Assembly (NCBI GenBank): GCA_029934775.1
Contig: JAOZLO010000238.1
Location: 1-5,222, forward strand
Origin: Desulfocapsaceae bacterium
GTDB taxonomy: Bacteria; Desulfobacterota; Desulfobulbia; Desulfobulbales; Desulfocapsaceae
DNA length: 5,222 nt
Reading direction: 5' to 3'
Shown here: one piece after another, positions 1 through 5,210 of the stretch
How the letters are laid out: every line of letters begins with the position of its first letter
Numbering within the stretch: the stretch's first letter is position 1
The notes under the pieces: generated by a model
What the model was told of the DNA's origin: nothing
Seen by the model: only the letters and a program-made list of their open reading frames with translations
Databases searched by the model: none
Translations under genes and position numbers: made by a program

Positions 1-1
1 C

Positions 2-970
2 ATGGTCAATGTCGAGGCCGACTGTCTACTGGGCCCGGCTTTATCAAGAAAGGCTCAAAAACAGGGGGTTGTTTATACCATGGCCTATGGCGACCAGCCG
101 GCACTTATCGCTGAACAACTTGACTGGGCAAAAACTGTTGGCTTTGAAGTCGTATGCGCAGGAAAAGGTACCAGGTTCCAGCCTGAATACCATTTCTCAA
201 CACCGGAAACGGTCTGGGGCTATTACGGCTTCAGTGAACAGCGTGTGGCTGAAGGCGACTACAATGCTCAGATGTTTAACTCATTCCTTGACGGCAGTAA
301 ATCCGCCATAGAGATGTGTGCTGTGTCCAACAGTTCCGGCCTGGTCCCTCAACAGTGCGGACTCAAGTTCCCGGCAGTGGATATTGACGAACTTGCCGAC
401 ATCCTCAAGCCAGAATGCGATGGAGGTATCCTCGAACATGGGGGTACAGTAGAAGTTATTGCCAGTGAAAATCGTGACGGCTCACCCATCGCAAGGGACC
501 TCCGATGGGGAGTATATGTCGTTTTTAAAGCTCCCAATAAGTATGTAGAACGTTGTTTCCAGGAGTATGGCATGAAAACGGATGGTAGTGGCAGATACTC
601 GGCCCTTTACCGTCCGTATCATTTTATTGGACTGGAGCTTGGCATCAGTGCCGCCTCAGCAGTCCTCCGTAATGAAGCAACAGGCAGTGCTCAAGAATTT
701 CTGGCTGACGTCGTGGCAACTGCTAAAAAGGATCTTTTTCCTGGGGACATCCTCGATGGTGAGGGTGGGTATACTGTGTTTGGTAAGCTCGTGCGTGCAA
801 AAAACAGCGTAACTCAAAATAGACTCCCCCTTGGTCTCACAGGTAAAGCCAGAATCATTAAACCGGTGAAAAAAGGGGATATGCTCACCTATGATCATGT
901 TGAGCTCAACAGCTCCAGCCTAGCCTTTTCCTTGCGCAAAGAACTGGAATCAGAGTACAATAAAGCCTAG
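2..970 (+). CDS. COG4091 oxidoreductase (homoserine dehydrogenase-like / DRL-type) with C-terminal SAF domain, 5' truncated by window
   Basis: The reading frame is open from the window edge, and the Met at position 2 is almost certainly internal. Members of this family are about 430-450 residues, so roughly the first 110 residues (NAD(P)-binding Rossmann fold) lie upstream. The visible 322 residues show the family signatures VNVEAD (2-7), YGDQPA (29-34), AGKGT (53-57), STPETVW (66-72) and YRPYHFIG (203-210). A C-terminal SAF-type segment sits at about 275-305 (GKARIIKPVKKGD). From family knowledge, COG4091 was annotated as predicted homoserine dehydrogenase, and a Brucella member (DRL) was shown to act as an alternative 1-deoxy-D-xylulose 5-phosphate reductoisomerase. 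Most members have no proven substrate, so no specific reaction is assigned here. SAF domains often occur in enzymes acting on sugar acids or sialic acid-like compounds, so carbohydrate metabolism is equally possible. The protein looks soluble. The cyclase gene follows 50 bases downstream on the same strand. Confidence 0.85.
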   Translation: MVNVEADCLLGPALSRKAQKQGVVYTMAYGDQPALIAEQLDWAKTVGFEVVCAGKGTRFQPEYHFSTPETVWGYYGFSEQRVAEGDYNAQMFNSFLDGSKSAIEMCAVSNSSGLVPQQCGLKFPAVDIDELADILKPECDGGILEHGGTVEVIASENRDGSPIARDLRWGVYVVFKAPNKYVERCFQEYGMKTDGSGRYSALYRPYHFIGLELGISAASAVLRNEATGSAQEFLADVVATAKKDLFPGDILDGEGGYTVFGKLVRAKNSVTQNRLPLGLTGKARIIKPVKKGDMLTYDHVELNSSSLAFSLRKELESEYNKA

Positions 971-1005
971 AAAAATTATCAGACGTCACCTCTCTCCCCG
1001 ACGAC

Positions 1006-1019
1006 AGGGCATAAACCCT
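1006..1019 (+). promoter_or_regulatory. Ribosome binding site of the cyclase gene, within a small hairpin
   Basis: AGGG at 1006-1009 lies 10 bases before the ATG at 1020 and is the only Shine-Dalgarno-like stretch there. It can pair with CCCT at 1016-1019, directly before the start codon, leaving a six-base loop. The pairing is only 4 bp, so a regulatory effect is speculative. The site does support the start at 1020. Confidence 0.35.
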
Positions 1020-2306
1020 ATGAAATTGAAAAATTTATCTCAAACAGAACAGGCAGCCCAGTCATGCGGGGTTGAAAAAGAAGTAGTTATCCTGCTCAGT
1101 GATATGATCGGCTACTCCAGAAAGACAACAGATATGCGGCCAACTGCGATCAAGGATTTCATGCTTGAATACCATATGAACCTCAAAAGAATTGTCCATT
1201 CAGTATGTGGGAAAAATCAACGGATTGAATCCTCAGCAGGAGATGGTGCCGTTGCCATTTTTGAGAGGAAGCCGGGAGAAGAAAAAAGTAAAATGTGTGG
1301 ACTGGCCCTTAGCGTAGCCCTGGAAATAGTCTACGCCATGGAAAAAGGCACCATTTCACCAACACGCATAGGACTCTTTTCGGGCCATATAATAGAGGCA
1401 GTCCTCGATGAAAAAACTATGCGCTTTGGTGCCAGTTTTTCGGTGGCCAGTCGCCTGGAAGAACTCTGTGGCCACTTCGGCACCCGGATTCTAATGGATA
1501 GAGAGATGGCCTTCAGGCAGACAGAACATGCTCAATATCTGACCCGTATAGGGAAGGTCACCCCCAAGAACCTTACTCACCCTGTGCATATTTTTTCTGT
1601 ATACAAACCAGGTATACACCAGTGTCCTGAAGATGTGAACAGAGAGGATCTCCTGCGATTTATAGATATGAAAAATAGTGCTGTGGAGTCGTTTTGTGGG
1701 GATCTCCAGGAAAATATCCCCCCGGATTTCCCTCTTGCCAGACAAAAACTGTTCGAAGTCCAGGATTTATTTATCGCTATGACAGGAAAAAAAGACCCGC
1801 CAACAGAGCGTGTTCTCGAATATATCGGCCACAATCCCTGTCCTGAAAAAGACTTCAAACAAGTGGGTATGAAAATATGGGAACCATCCCCTGAATTGTT
1901 GGGGATTCGACTGCTCAATCTTTCCAGTGCATTTTTTAAAGCCATGGATCAGGAATTTTTTCAAGCACTTGTGGTAAATACTGAGTGGGAGAAAAAATTC
2001 AAACTGGTCTGGCGGAAAAAAAATGAACATATCATCCATTTCCAGGATAGCCCGGATGGTATTTACTTTATTGATGATGGTAGTGTCAATATCCTTGACA
2101 GGAAAGATAATTTAATAATAACCCTCACTGCCGGAAATATTTTTGGAGAAATGGCCTATTTCTCTAAAAAAGGCCAGAGAAGTGCCAACGTTATTGCCAA
2201 CACCGACCTCGTTCTACGACGAATTTCCGGGGAAGATCTGAAAACGCTGCCTGTAATAAGAAAAATTTTTAAGAAAATTGCCCACAAAAGAAAAAAGATG
2301 CAGTGA
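1020..2306 (+). CDS. Class III nucleotidyl cyclase domain fused to C-terminal cyclic-nucleotide-binding domain
   Basis: This is a 428-residue soluble protein with no membrane segment or signal peptide. Residues about 20-196 form a class III cyclase homology domain. The first metal-binding Asp is in LLSDMIGYS (D28) and the second in SSAGDGAVAIF (D75); IGLFSGHI (117-124), FGASFSVASRLEEL (136-149) and the closing HPVHIFSVYKP (187-197) also fit. The substrate sites are atypical: the adenine-selecting Lys position is Ser71, its partner Asp/Thr position is Met134, and the transition-state Asn is Ser141, while Arg145 is kept. By family knowledge such changes mean lost activity or altered nucleotide preference. 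Residues about 205-320 are an unrecognised linker. Residues about 325-415 are a CAP-like cyclic-nucleotide-binding domain with a phosphate-binding cassette: G372, FGE at 375-377, and GQRSANVIA at 385-393 with R387 and S388. The protein could make and sense a cyclic nucleotide, or be a pure receptor. Its end overlaps azlC by 29 bases. Confidence 0.85.
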   Translation: MKLKNLSQTEQAAQSCGVEKEVVILLSDMIGYSRKTTDMRPTAIKDFMLEYHMNLKRIVHSVCGKNQRIESSAGDGAVAIFERKPGEEKSKMCGLALSVALEIVYAMEKGTISPTRIGLFSGHIIEAVLDEKTMRFGASFSVASRLEELCGHFGTRILMDREMAFRQTEHAQYLTRIGKVTPKNLTHPVHIFSVYKPGIHQCPEDVNREDLLRFIDMKNSAVESFCGDLQENIPPDFPLARQKLFEVQDLFIAMTGKKDPPTERVLEYIGHNPCPEKDFKQVGMKIWEPSPELLGIRLLNLSSAFFKAMDQEFFQALVVNTEWEKKFKLVWRKKNEHIIHFQDSPDGIYFIDDGSVNILDRKDNLIITLTAGNIFGEMAYFSKKGQRSANVIANTDLVLRRISGEDLKTLPVIRKIFKKIAHKRKKMQ

Positions 2307-3024
2307 CGCAGTTGAAAGATTCAGTGCAGAAAAAAAGAATCTGAGATTCTGGAATGGTGTACGCCAGGCTTTACCTGTGGTGCTGGGATATATTCCGGTG
2401 GGATTCGCCTATGGTGTACTGGCACAGAAAAGTGGGCTGGGCTTGTTCAATGCTGTTGCCATGTCCGTGATCGTCTTTGCGGGAAGCGCGCAGTTAATAG
2501 GTGCCGGACTCTTTGGTGCAGCTGCTTCGCCATTTACCCTGATATTTACTACTTTTGTGGTGAATCTTCGACACCTGCTGATGTCTGCAGCCCTGGCACC
2601 AAAACTAAAGGGGTGGAAAAAATGGCAGATCGCTTTCTTTGGATATGAATTGACGGATGAAACATTCGCTTTGCACACAATGCGAATGGCCAAACGAACT
2701 CCTCCCAAAATAGAAACTTTTGCGGTAAATATCACCGCGCAATTATCCTGGGTTATCAGCAGTCTATTTGGGTATCTCGCCGGAGGACAACTCGCCGATG
2801 TTCGACCGGTCGGACTGGATTTTGCTCTACCAGCTATGTTTATAGCACTTCTGGTACCACAGATTATTAAACCTGTATATTTAATGATGGCACTACTATC
2901 TGCCGGAATTTCAGTGACACTCTACCTGCTCGGCTTCAGTCAGTCACATGTTATAACAGCAACGATTGTTGCCGCCACCATTGGTGTTGGAGTTGAACAG
3001 TGGATGAAAAACTCGCCTTCCTGA
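2278..3024 (+). CDS. azlC: AzlC-family branched-chain amino acid exporter, large subunit
   Basis: This inner-membrane permease of the AzlC/YgaZ (LIV-E) family is expected to export branched-chain amino acids or analogues together with AzlD. The 248 residues match the usual 230-250. Visible signatures are ALPVVLGYIPVGFAYG (31-46), VFAGSAQL (66-73), NLRHLLMSAALAP (96-108), LTDETFAL (125-132) and GLDFALPAMFIALLVPQ (from 179), with hydrophobic segments throughout. The start is uncertain. TTG at 2278 is the most upstream possible start, because an in-frame TAA lies at 2257; there is no in-frame ATG before the conserved domain and only a weak AAG-type ribosome binding site. CTG at 2341 is the alternative and would remove the hydrophilic 21-residue leader. 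With TTG the gene overlaps the cyclase gene by 29 bases, which suggests translational coupling and a shared transcript. The substrate is inferred from the family, not from the sequence. Confidence 0.92.
   Translation: MPTKEKRCSDAVERFSAEKKNLRFWNGVRQALPVVLGYIPVGFAYGVLAQKSGLGLFNAVAMSVIVFAGSAQLIGAGLFGAAASPFTLIFTTFVVNLRHLLMSAALAPKLKGWKKWQIAFFGYELTDETFALHTMRMAKRTPPKIETFAVNITAQLSWVISSLFGYLAGGQLADVRPVGLDFALPAMFIALLVPQIIKPVYLMMALLSAGISVTLYLLGFSQSHVITATIVAATIGVGVEQWMKNSPS
2989..2992 (+). promoter_or_regulatory. Ribosome binding site of azlD supporting a GTG start
   Basis: GGAG lies 7 bases before GTG at 3000, inside the last codons of azlC. No in-frame ATG exists near the start of the AzlD domain, so this site decides the GTG start. 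Confidence 0.6.
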
Positions 3025-3323
3025 CAATATGCGGCATGGGGGCAGTCACGTACCTGCCACGACTGTTACCCATGCTATTCCTCTCCGGTCGCACCCTGTC
3101 ACCGTGGATTACCCGCTGGTTAAATTTTGTTCCCACCACAGTCCTTGCAGCTTTGCTGGCACCTGGATTACTCTGCCACGAAGGAAAACTCACCCTGAAC
3201 CCGGATAATTTCTTTTTATTTGCGGCAATCCCAACATTTTTTGTTGCCTGGCGATTCAAAAGTTTTTTTGGCACAGTGGCAACGGGCATGGGGCTTGTTG
3301 CCCTTGGGAGATATTTTTTTTAA
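3000..3323 (+). CDS. azlD: AzlD-family branched-chain amino acid exporter, small subunit
   Basis: A 107-residue integral membrane protein of the AzlD/YgaH family, whose usual length is about 100-110. It is the partner subunit of AzlC, and the two-protein complex is expected to export branched-chain amino acids across the inner membrane. The family signature GMGAVTYLPRLLP (12-24) is followed by FVPTTVLAALLAP and a C-terminal pair of hydrophobic segments (about 69-106) separated by the short basic turn WRFKS. About four membrane segments are predicted by eye. It starts at GTG 3000 with a good ribosome binding site and overlaps azlC by 25 bases, the normal arrangement for this pair. The stop TAA follows a run of eight T at 3314-3321. 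The transcript probably ends in or soon after this region, since a new promoter appears at 3379. Confidence 0.93.
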   Translation: MDEKLAFLTICGMGAVTYLPRLLPMLFLSGRTLSPWITRWLNFVPTTVLAALLAPGLLCHEGKLTLNPDNFFLFAAIPTFFVAWRFKSFFGTVATGMGLVALGRYFF

Positions 3324-3378
3324 ATCCTGACATTTTTACAAAAAAATCATTACTCTTGAAAATAAATTAGAGATGCGC

Positions 3379-3407
3379 TTGACATTTCTATGAAACAACC
3401 GTACAAC
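3379..3407 (+). promoter_or_regulatory. Sigma-70-type promoter of the arsR-permease unit
   Basis: A perfect -35 box TTGACA (3379-3384) is followed by a 17-base spacer and a -10-like TACAAC (3402-3407, four of six consensus bases). The predicted transcript start is around 3414, giving a 5' leader of about 36 bases before the arsR ATG. The -10 box overlaps the palindrome AACTAGTT, so a repressor bound there would block RNA polymerase. Seen in sequence; promoter activity is inferred. Confidence 0.65.
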
Positions 3408-3412
3408 TAGTT
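3405..3412. promoter_or_regulatory. Candidate ArsR operator, copy 1 (palindrome AACTAGTT)
   Basis: An 8-base perfect palindrome overlaps the -10 box of the arsR promoter. The same core plus the following A (AACTAGTTA) recurs at 3815-3823 just before the permease gene. ArsR-family repressors bind dyad sequences at or near their own -10 region, so this is the leading candidate operator. Binding is inferred. Confidence 0.45.
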
Positions 3413-3414
3413 AT

Positions 3415-3429
3415 GTGATTTTATATCAC
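3415..3429. promoter_or_regulatory. Inverted repeat GTGAT-N5-ATCAC in the arsR leader
   Basis: Perfect 5-base arms GTGAT (3415-3419) and ATCAC (3425-3429) flank an AT-rich spacer right at the predicted transcript start. It resembles a CRP/FNR-type dyad, but TGTGA to TCAC is 7 bases apart rather than the usual 6. It may instead be a second ArsR half-site pair or a leader hairpin. Confidence 0.3.
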
Positions 3430-3449
3430 TGCATCAGTATCTGCCCATT

Positions 3450-3788
3450 ATGAAAAATACTAACAGAATTGCAATGATATCTTTAGAAGAAGCTGCGCAG
3501 GGATTTGCGGCCGTAGGATCGGAATCTCGACTGGCTGTACTGTTACTTTTGGTCAAAACCGGAATTGAAGGGCTCACCATTGGTGAAATACGACAACAGC
3601 TAAAGATGCCAGCCTCGACACTGGCCCATCATTTGAGGTTTCTGGGTGCTGCAAATTTGATTGAACAGGAAAAACAGGGGCGAGAAGTGATCAACAGAGC
3701 AAATTTTGATCACGTAGAATTACTTGGCGATTATTTACTTAGCGAGTGTTGTGCGAAAAACAAGAACCGTTGCAACAAAATAAGGTGA
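3450..3788 (+). CDS. ArsR/SmtB-family transcriptional repressor with C-terminal cysteine cluster
   Basis: A 112-residue single-domain winged-helix regulator, the usual size for ArsR. Typical features are AVGSESRLAVLLLL (21-34), LTIGEIRQQLKM (42-53), recognition helix PASTLAHHLRFLGAANLIEQEKQGR (54-78, key residues S56, T57, H60, H61, L62) and a beta-wing to about 83. The classical ELCVCDL metal site is absent from the recognition region. Instead the C-terminal helix carries C100-C101 and C108, a layout close to the As(III)-binding C95, C96, C102 of Acidithiobacillus ferrooxidans ArsR. It probably represses its own promoter and the permease gene and releases DNA on binding a thiophilic metalloid or metal, or on thiol oxidation. 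The start is ATG 3450 with no clear Shine-Dalgarno; ATG 3474 (Met9) is an alternative that would leave the whole domain intact. The inducer is inferred. Confidence 0.88.
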   Translation: MKNTNRIAMISLEEAAQGFAAVGSESRLAVLLLLVKTGIEGLTIGEIRQQLKMPASTLAHHLRFLGAANLIEQEKQGREVINRANFDHVELLGDYLLSECCAKNKNRCNKIR

Positions 3789-3814
3789 TTTTTTTTGACT
3801 TAAAAAAACCACAA

Positions 3815-3822
3815 AACTAGTT
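3815..3822. promoter_or_regulatory. Candidate ArsR operator, copy 2 (palindrome AACTAGTT)
   Basis: Second exact copy of the palindrome at 3405-3412, again followed by A, and placed 4 bases before the permease ribosome binding site. A -35-like TTGACT lies at 3795-3800, but no good -10 fits a start upstream of the ribosome binding site. The copy may therefore act as an auxiliary operator or roadblock on a transcript coming from the arsR promoter. Confidence 0.4.
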
Positions 3823-3826
3823 ACAT

Positions 3827-3835
3827 GGAGAGGAA
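3827..3835 (+). promoter_or_regulatory. Ribosome binding site of the permease, fixing the start at 3843
   Basis: The purine stretch GGAGAGGAA ends 7 bases before ATG 3843. An in-frame ATG at 3825 would extend the protein by six residues, but it overlaps this site and has no Shine-Dalgarno of its own, so 3843 is preferred. Confidence 0.7.
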
Positions 3836-3842
3836 CACGAAA

Positions 3843-4934
3843 ATGGCTGACTGTAACTGCGTCATCAAAAATGAAAAATCTTTAGCCCCATTATTTCTGA
3901 GCAAAATAGATAAAGTGTATCTGCTCGTCATATTGATATTTGCCCTTTTGAGCATTTTCGATATCGATCAACTGGTTCCACTCGCCAGACTCACATTGTT
4001 AAATCTGGCACATACAGCTCCATACATGCTTTTTGCCATTCTGCTTATCGCCGGCCTGAAAGCTACAGGGGCTGAAGTACTGGTTGCCCGGGCCTTCGAA
4101 GGACGTGAAAATCGTATGATTGTCCTGGCCGCTCTGATAGGCGGGTTGGCTCCTTTTTGCTCTTGTGAGGTGATACCATTTATCGCAGGGTTACTTGCAC
4201 TGGGAACCCCTTTGGCACCAATCATGGCTTTCTGGCTCTCTTCACCATTGATTGATCCTCCAACACTGCTGATTACCGCTGGAATCCTGGGCTGGACATT
4301 TGCAGTCAGTAAGGCTGTCATCGCAGTGGCTCTTGGTTTAATGGGAGGATTTGTCGTCAAGTTCTTTAGTGCAACAGGGTATTTCAAGAATCCACTCAAA
4401 CCACGCCGAAATGCACCTGATAGTACCAGTTGTTCCTTAAAGAACAGTGGAGACCCGGGAAGCTGTTGTGCAACAGGTGGACTTGTTGATGAAAAACCAG
4501 TCTGGCGATTCTGGTCCGAAAAATCACGAGTCGGTATATTTGGTTCTGAATTTAAATACAATGCTATGTTTTTATTCAAGTGGATGCTCTTTGCCTACAC
4601 TCTGGAAAGTCTGATGATTCACTATGTATCTGCAGAAACCATAGCTTCAATAGTTGGAGGAACCGGCATCTTCCCAATTATCCTCAGCGCTATTGTAGGG
4701 GTTCCGGCCTACTTAAATTCCTACATCGCCCCGGCTATTGTTTCGGGACTCATGGATCAGGGGATGTCAGGCGGAGCGGGAATGGCTTTTGTTGTAGCGG
4801 GAGCCGTCAGCAGTATCCCGGCCATGACTGCTGTTTTTGCCCTGGTAAATAGATGGGTATTTGCGGCCTATGTACTGCTGGGGTTTTCAGGAGCTGTCCT
4901 GGCCGGCCTGGCATACAGTCTCATAGCTCTATAG
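3843..4934 (+). CDS. PF03773-type permease (ArsP/DUF318 family), probable metal(loid) or organoarsenical exporter
   Basis: A 363-residue inner-membrane protein with about nine or ten hydrophobic segments in two halves (about 24-175 and 241-363) joined by a hydrophilic loop at about 180-240. The first half carries the family motif GGLAPFCSCEVIPF (100-113, C106 and C108), followed by FWLSSPLIDPPT. The second half has the matching GVPAYLNSYIAPAIVSGL (286-303) and AGAVSSIP (319-326). Extra cysteines occur in the N-terminus (MADCNC, C4 and C6) and in the loop (C197, C208-C209), which could hand a thiophilic ion to the membrane site. Family members include ArsP, which exports trivalent organoarsenicals, and a Shewanella relative linked to Cu/Zn efflux, so the substrate is unresolved. 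The CSCE form (Glu109) marks a different subgroup from CSCG-type proteins. An ArsR-type gene 54 bases upstream, with a shared palindrome, supports induced efflux. Confidence 0.87.
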   Translation: MADCNCVIKNEKSLAPLFLSKIDKVYLLVILIFALLSIFDIDQLVPLARLTLLNLAHTAPYMLFAILLIAGLKATGAEVLVARAFEGRENRMIVLAALIGGLAPFCSCEVIPFIAGLLALGTPLAPIMAFWLSSPLIDPPTLLITAGILGWTFAVSKAVIAVALGLMGGFVVKFFSATGYFKNPLKPRRNAPDSTSCSLKNSGDPGSCCATGGLVDEKPVWRFWSEKSRVGIFGSEFKYNAMFLFKWMLFAYTLESLMIHYVSAETIASIVGGTGIFPIILSAIVGVPAYLNSYIAPAIVSGLMDQGMSGGAGMAFVVAGAVSSIPAMTAVFALVNRWVFAAYVLLGFSGAVLAGLAYSLIAL

Positions 4935-4977
4935 TTGCTTAATCTATCTTTTATCTGCCAGGGGAAAAGCACTAAGG

Positions 4978-4990
4978 CGGGCTTTGCCCG
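4978..4990. other. Small GC-rich hairpin after the permease gene
   Basis: CGGGC (4978-4982) and GCCCG (4986-4990) form a perfect 5-bp stem with a TTT loop, 44 bases past the permease stop. No T-run follows on either strand, so it is not a standard intrinsic terminator. It may still protect or end the transcript. Confidence 0.3.
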
Positions 4991-5013
4991 TAACCCAAAA
5001 GCCACATTCTCTC

Positions 5014-5079
5014 ACCACAGAGGACACAGAGAGCACAGAGAAAAGAATTCCTACTCTGGGACTCTGTGTCCTCTGTGGT
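5014..5079. repeat. Perfect 18-bp inverted repeat of 9-base CACAGAG units (dispersed-repeat type)
   Basis: Arms ACCACAGAGGACACAGAG (5014-5031) and CTCTGTGTCCTCTGTGGT (5062-5079) are exact reverse complements with 30 bases between them. The left side is three 9-base near-repeats, NCACAGAGN, at 5015, 5024 and 5033. The right side mirrors this with CTCTGTGTC, CTCTGTGGT and an imperfect CTCTGGGA at 5054-5061, so the stem can extend inward with one or two mismatches to a loop around GAATTC (5045-5050). Similar 'CCACAGAGGACACAGAG' elements are known to me as dispersed intergenic repeats in Desulfobacterota and other phyla. Their role is unknown; non-autonomous mobile element, transcription terminator-like hairpin or RNA structure are options. 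An open frame across it (4984-5193) is most likely spurious. Confidence 0.8.
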
Positions 5080-5203
5080 ATAAGTTCTAGAAGTCGGAGT
5101 TTATGCCCTGGCTTTATAAGGGTGCTTATCCGAAGTCTACGCTTATCTGTTGTTTTTTATGACAGGATTTCAGCAGTAAAGTACAGGTACTAACACTCCA
5201 CAA

Positions 5204-5210
5204 GGGGGAG
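5204..5210 (+). promoter_or_regulatory. Possible ribosome binding site of a gene starting beyond the window
   Basis: GGGGGAG lies 12 bases before the window edge with no start codon in between. If the next bases complete an ATG at about 5222, the spacing would suit a downstream + strand gene. The rest of 5080-5203 shows only a 5-bp hairpin (ATAAG 5116-5120, CTTAT 5125-5129) and nothing else I can support. Confidence 0.2.

Noticed and set aside
3278..3321. Possible intrinsic terminator at the end of azlD: stem GGCAAC/GTTGCC (3278-3283 with 3297-3302, extendable through two G-T pairs) and eight T at 3314-3321
   Set aside because: The T-run begins 11 bases after the stem, too far for a standard intrinsic terminator, and the stem lies inside the coding region.
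3785..3811. AT-rich imperfect hairpin (GGTGATTTTTTTT with TAAAAAAACC) between arsR and the permease
   Set aside because: The stem is almost all A-T with a bulge and no following T-run, so it is not convincing as a terminator or attenuator.
3968..4579. 203-residue minus-strand open frame inside the permease gene
   Set aside because: It is the antisense shadow of a strongly supported membrane protein gene and shows no family motifs or start signals.
5159..5187. Promoter-like ATGACA-N17-TACAGG before the end of the window
   Set aside because: Only three of six -10 bases match consensus, which is too weak without knowing the downstream gene.
4984..5193. 69-residue open frame across the inverted repeat
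   Set aside because: Its sequence is a translation of the CACAGAG repeat units (TTEDTESTE and its mirror), lacks a ribosome binding site and looks like no protein family; such frames are a known artefact of this repeat type.
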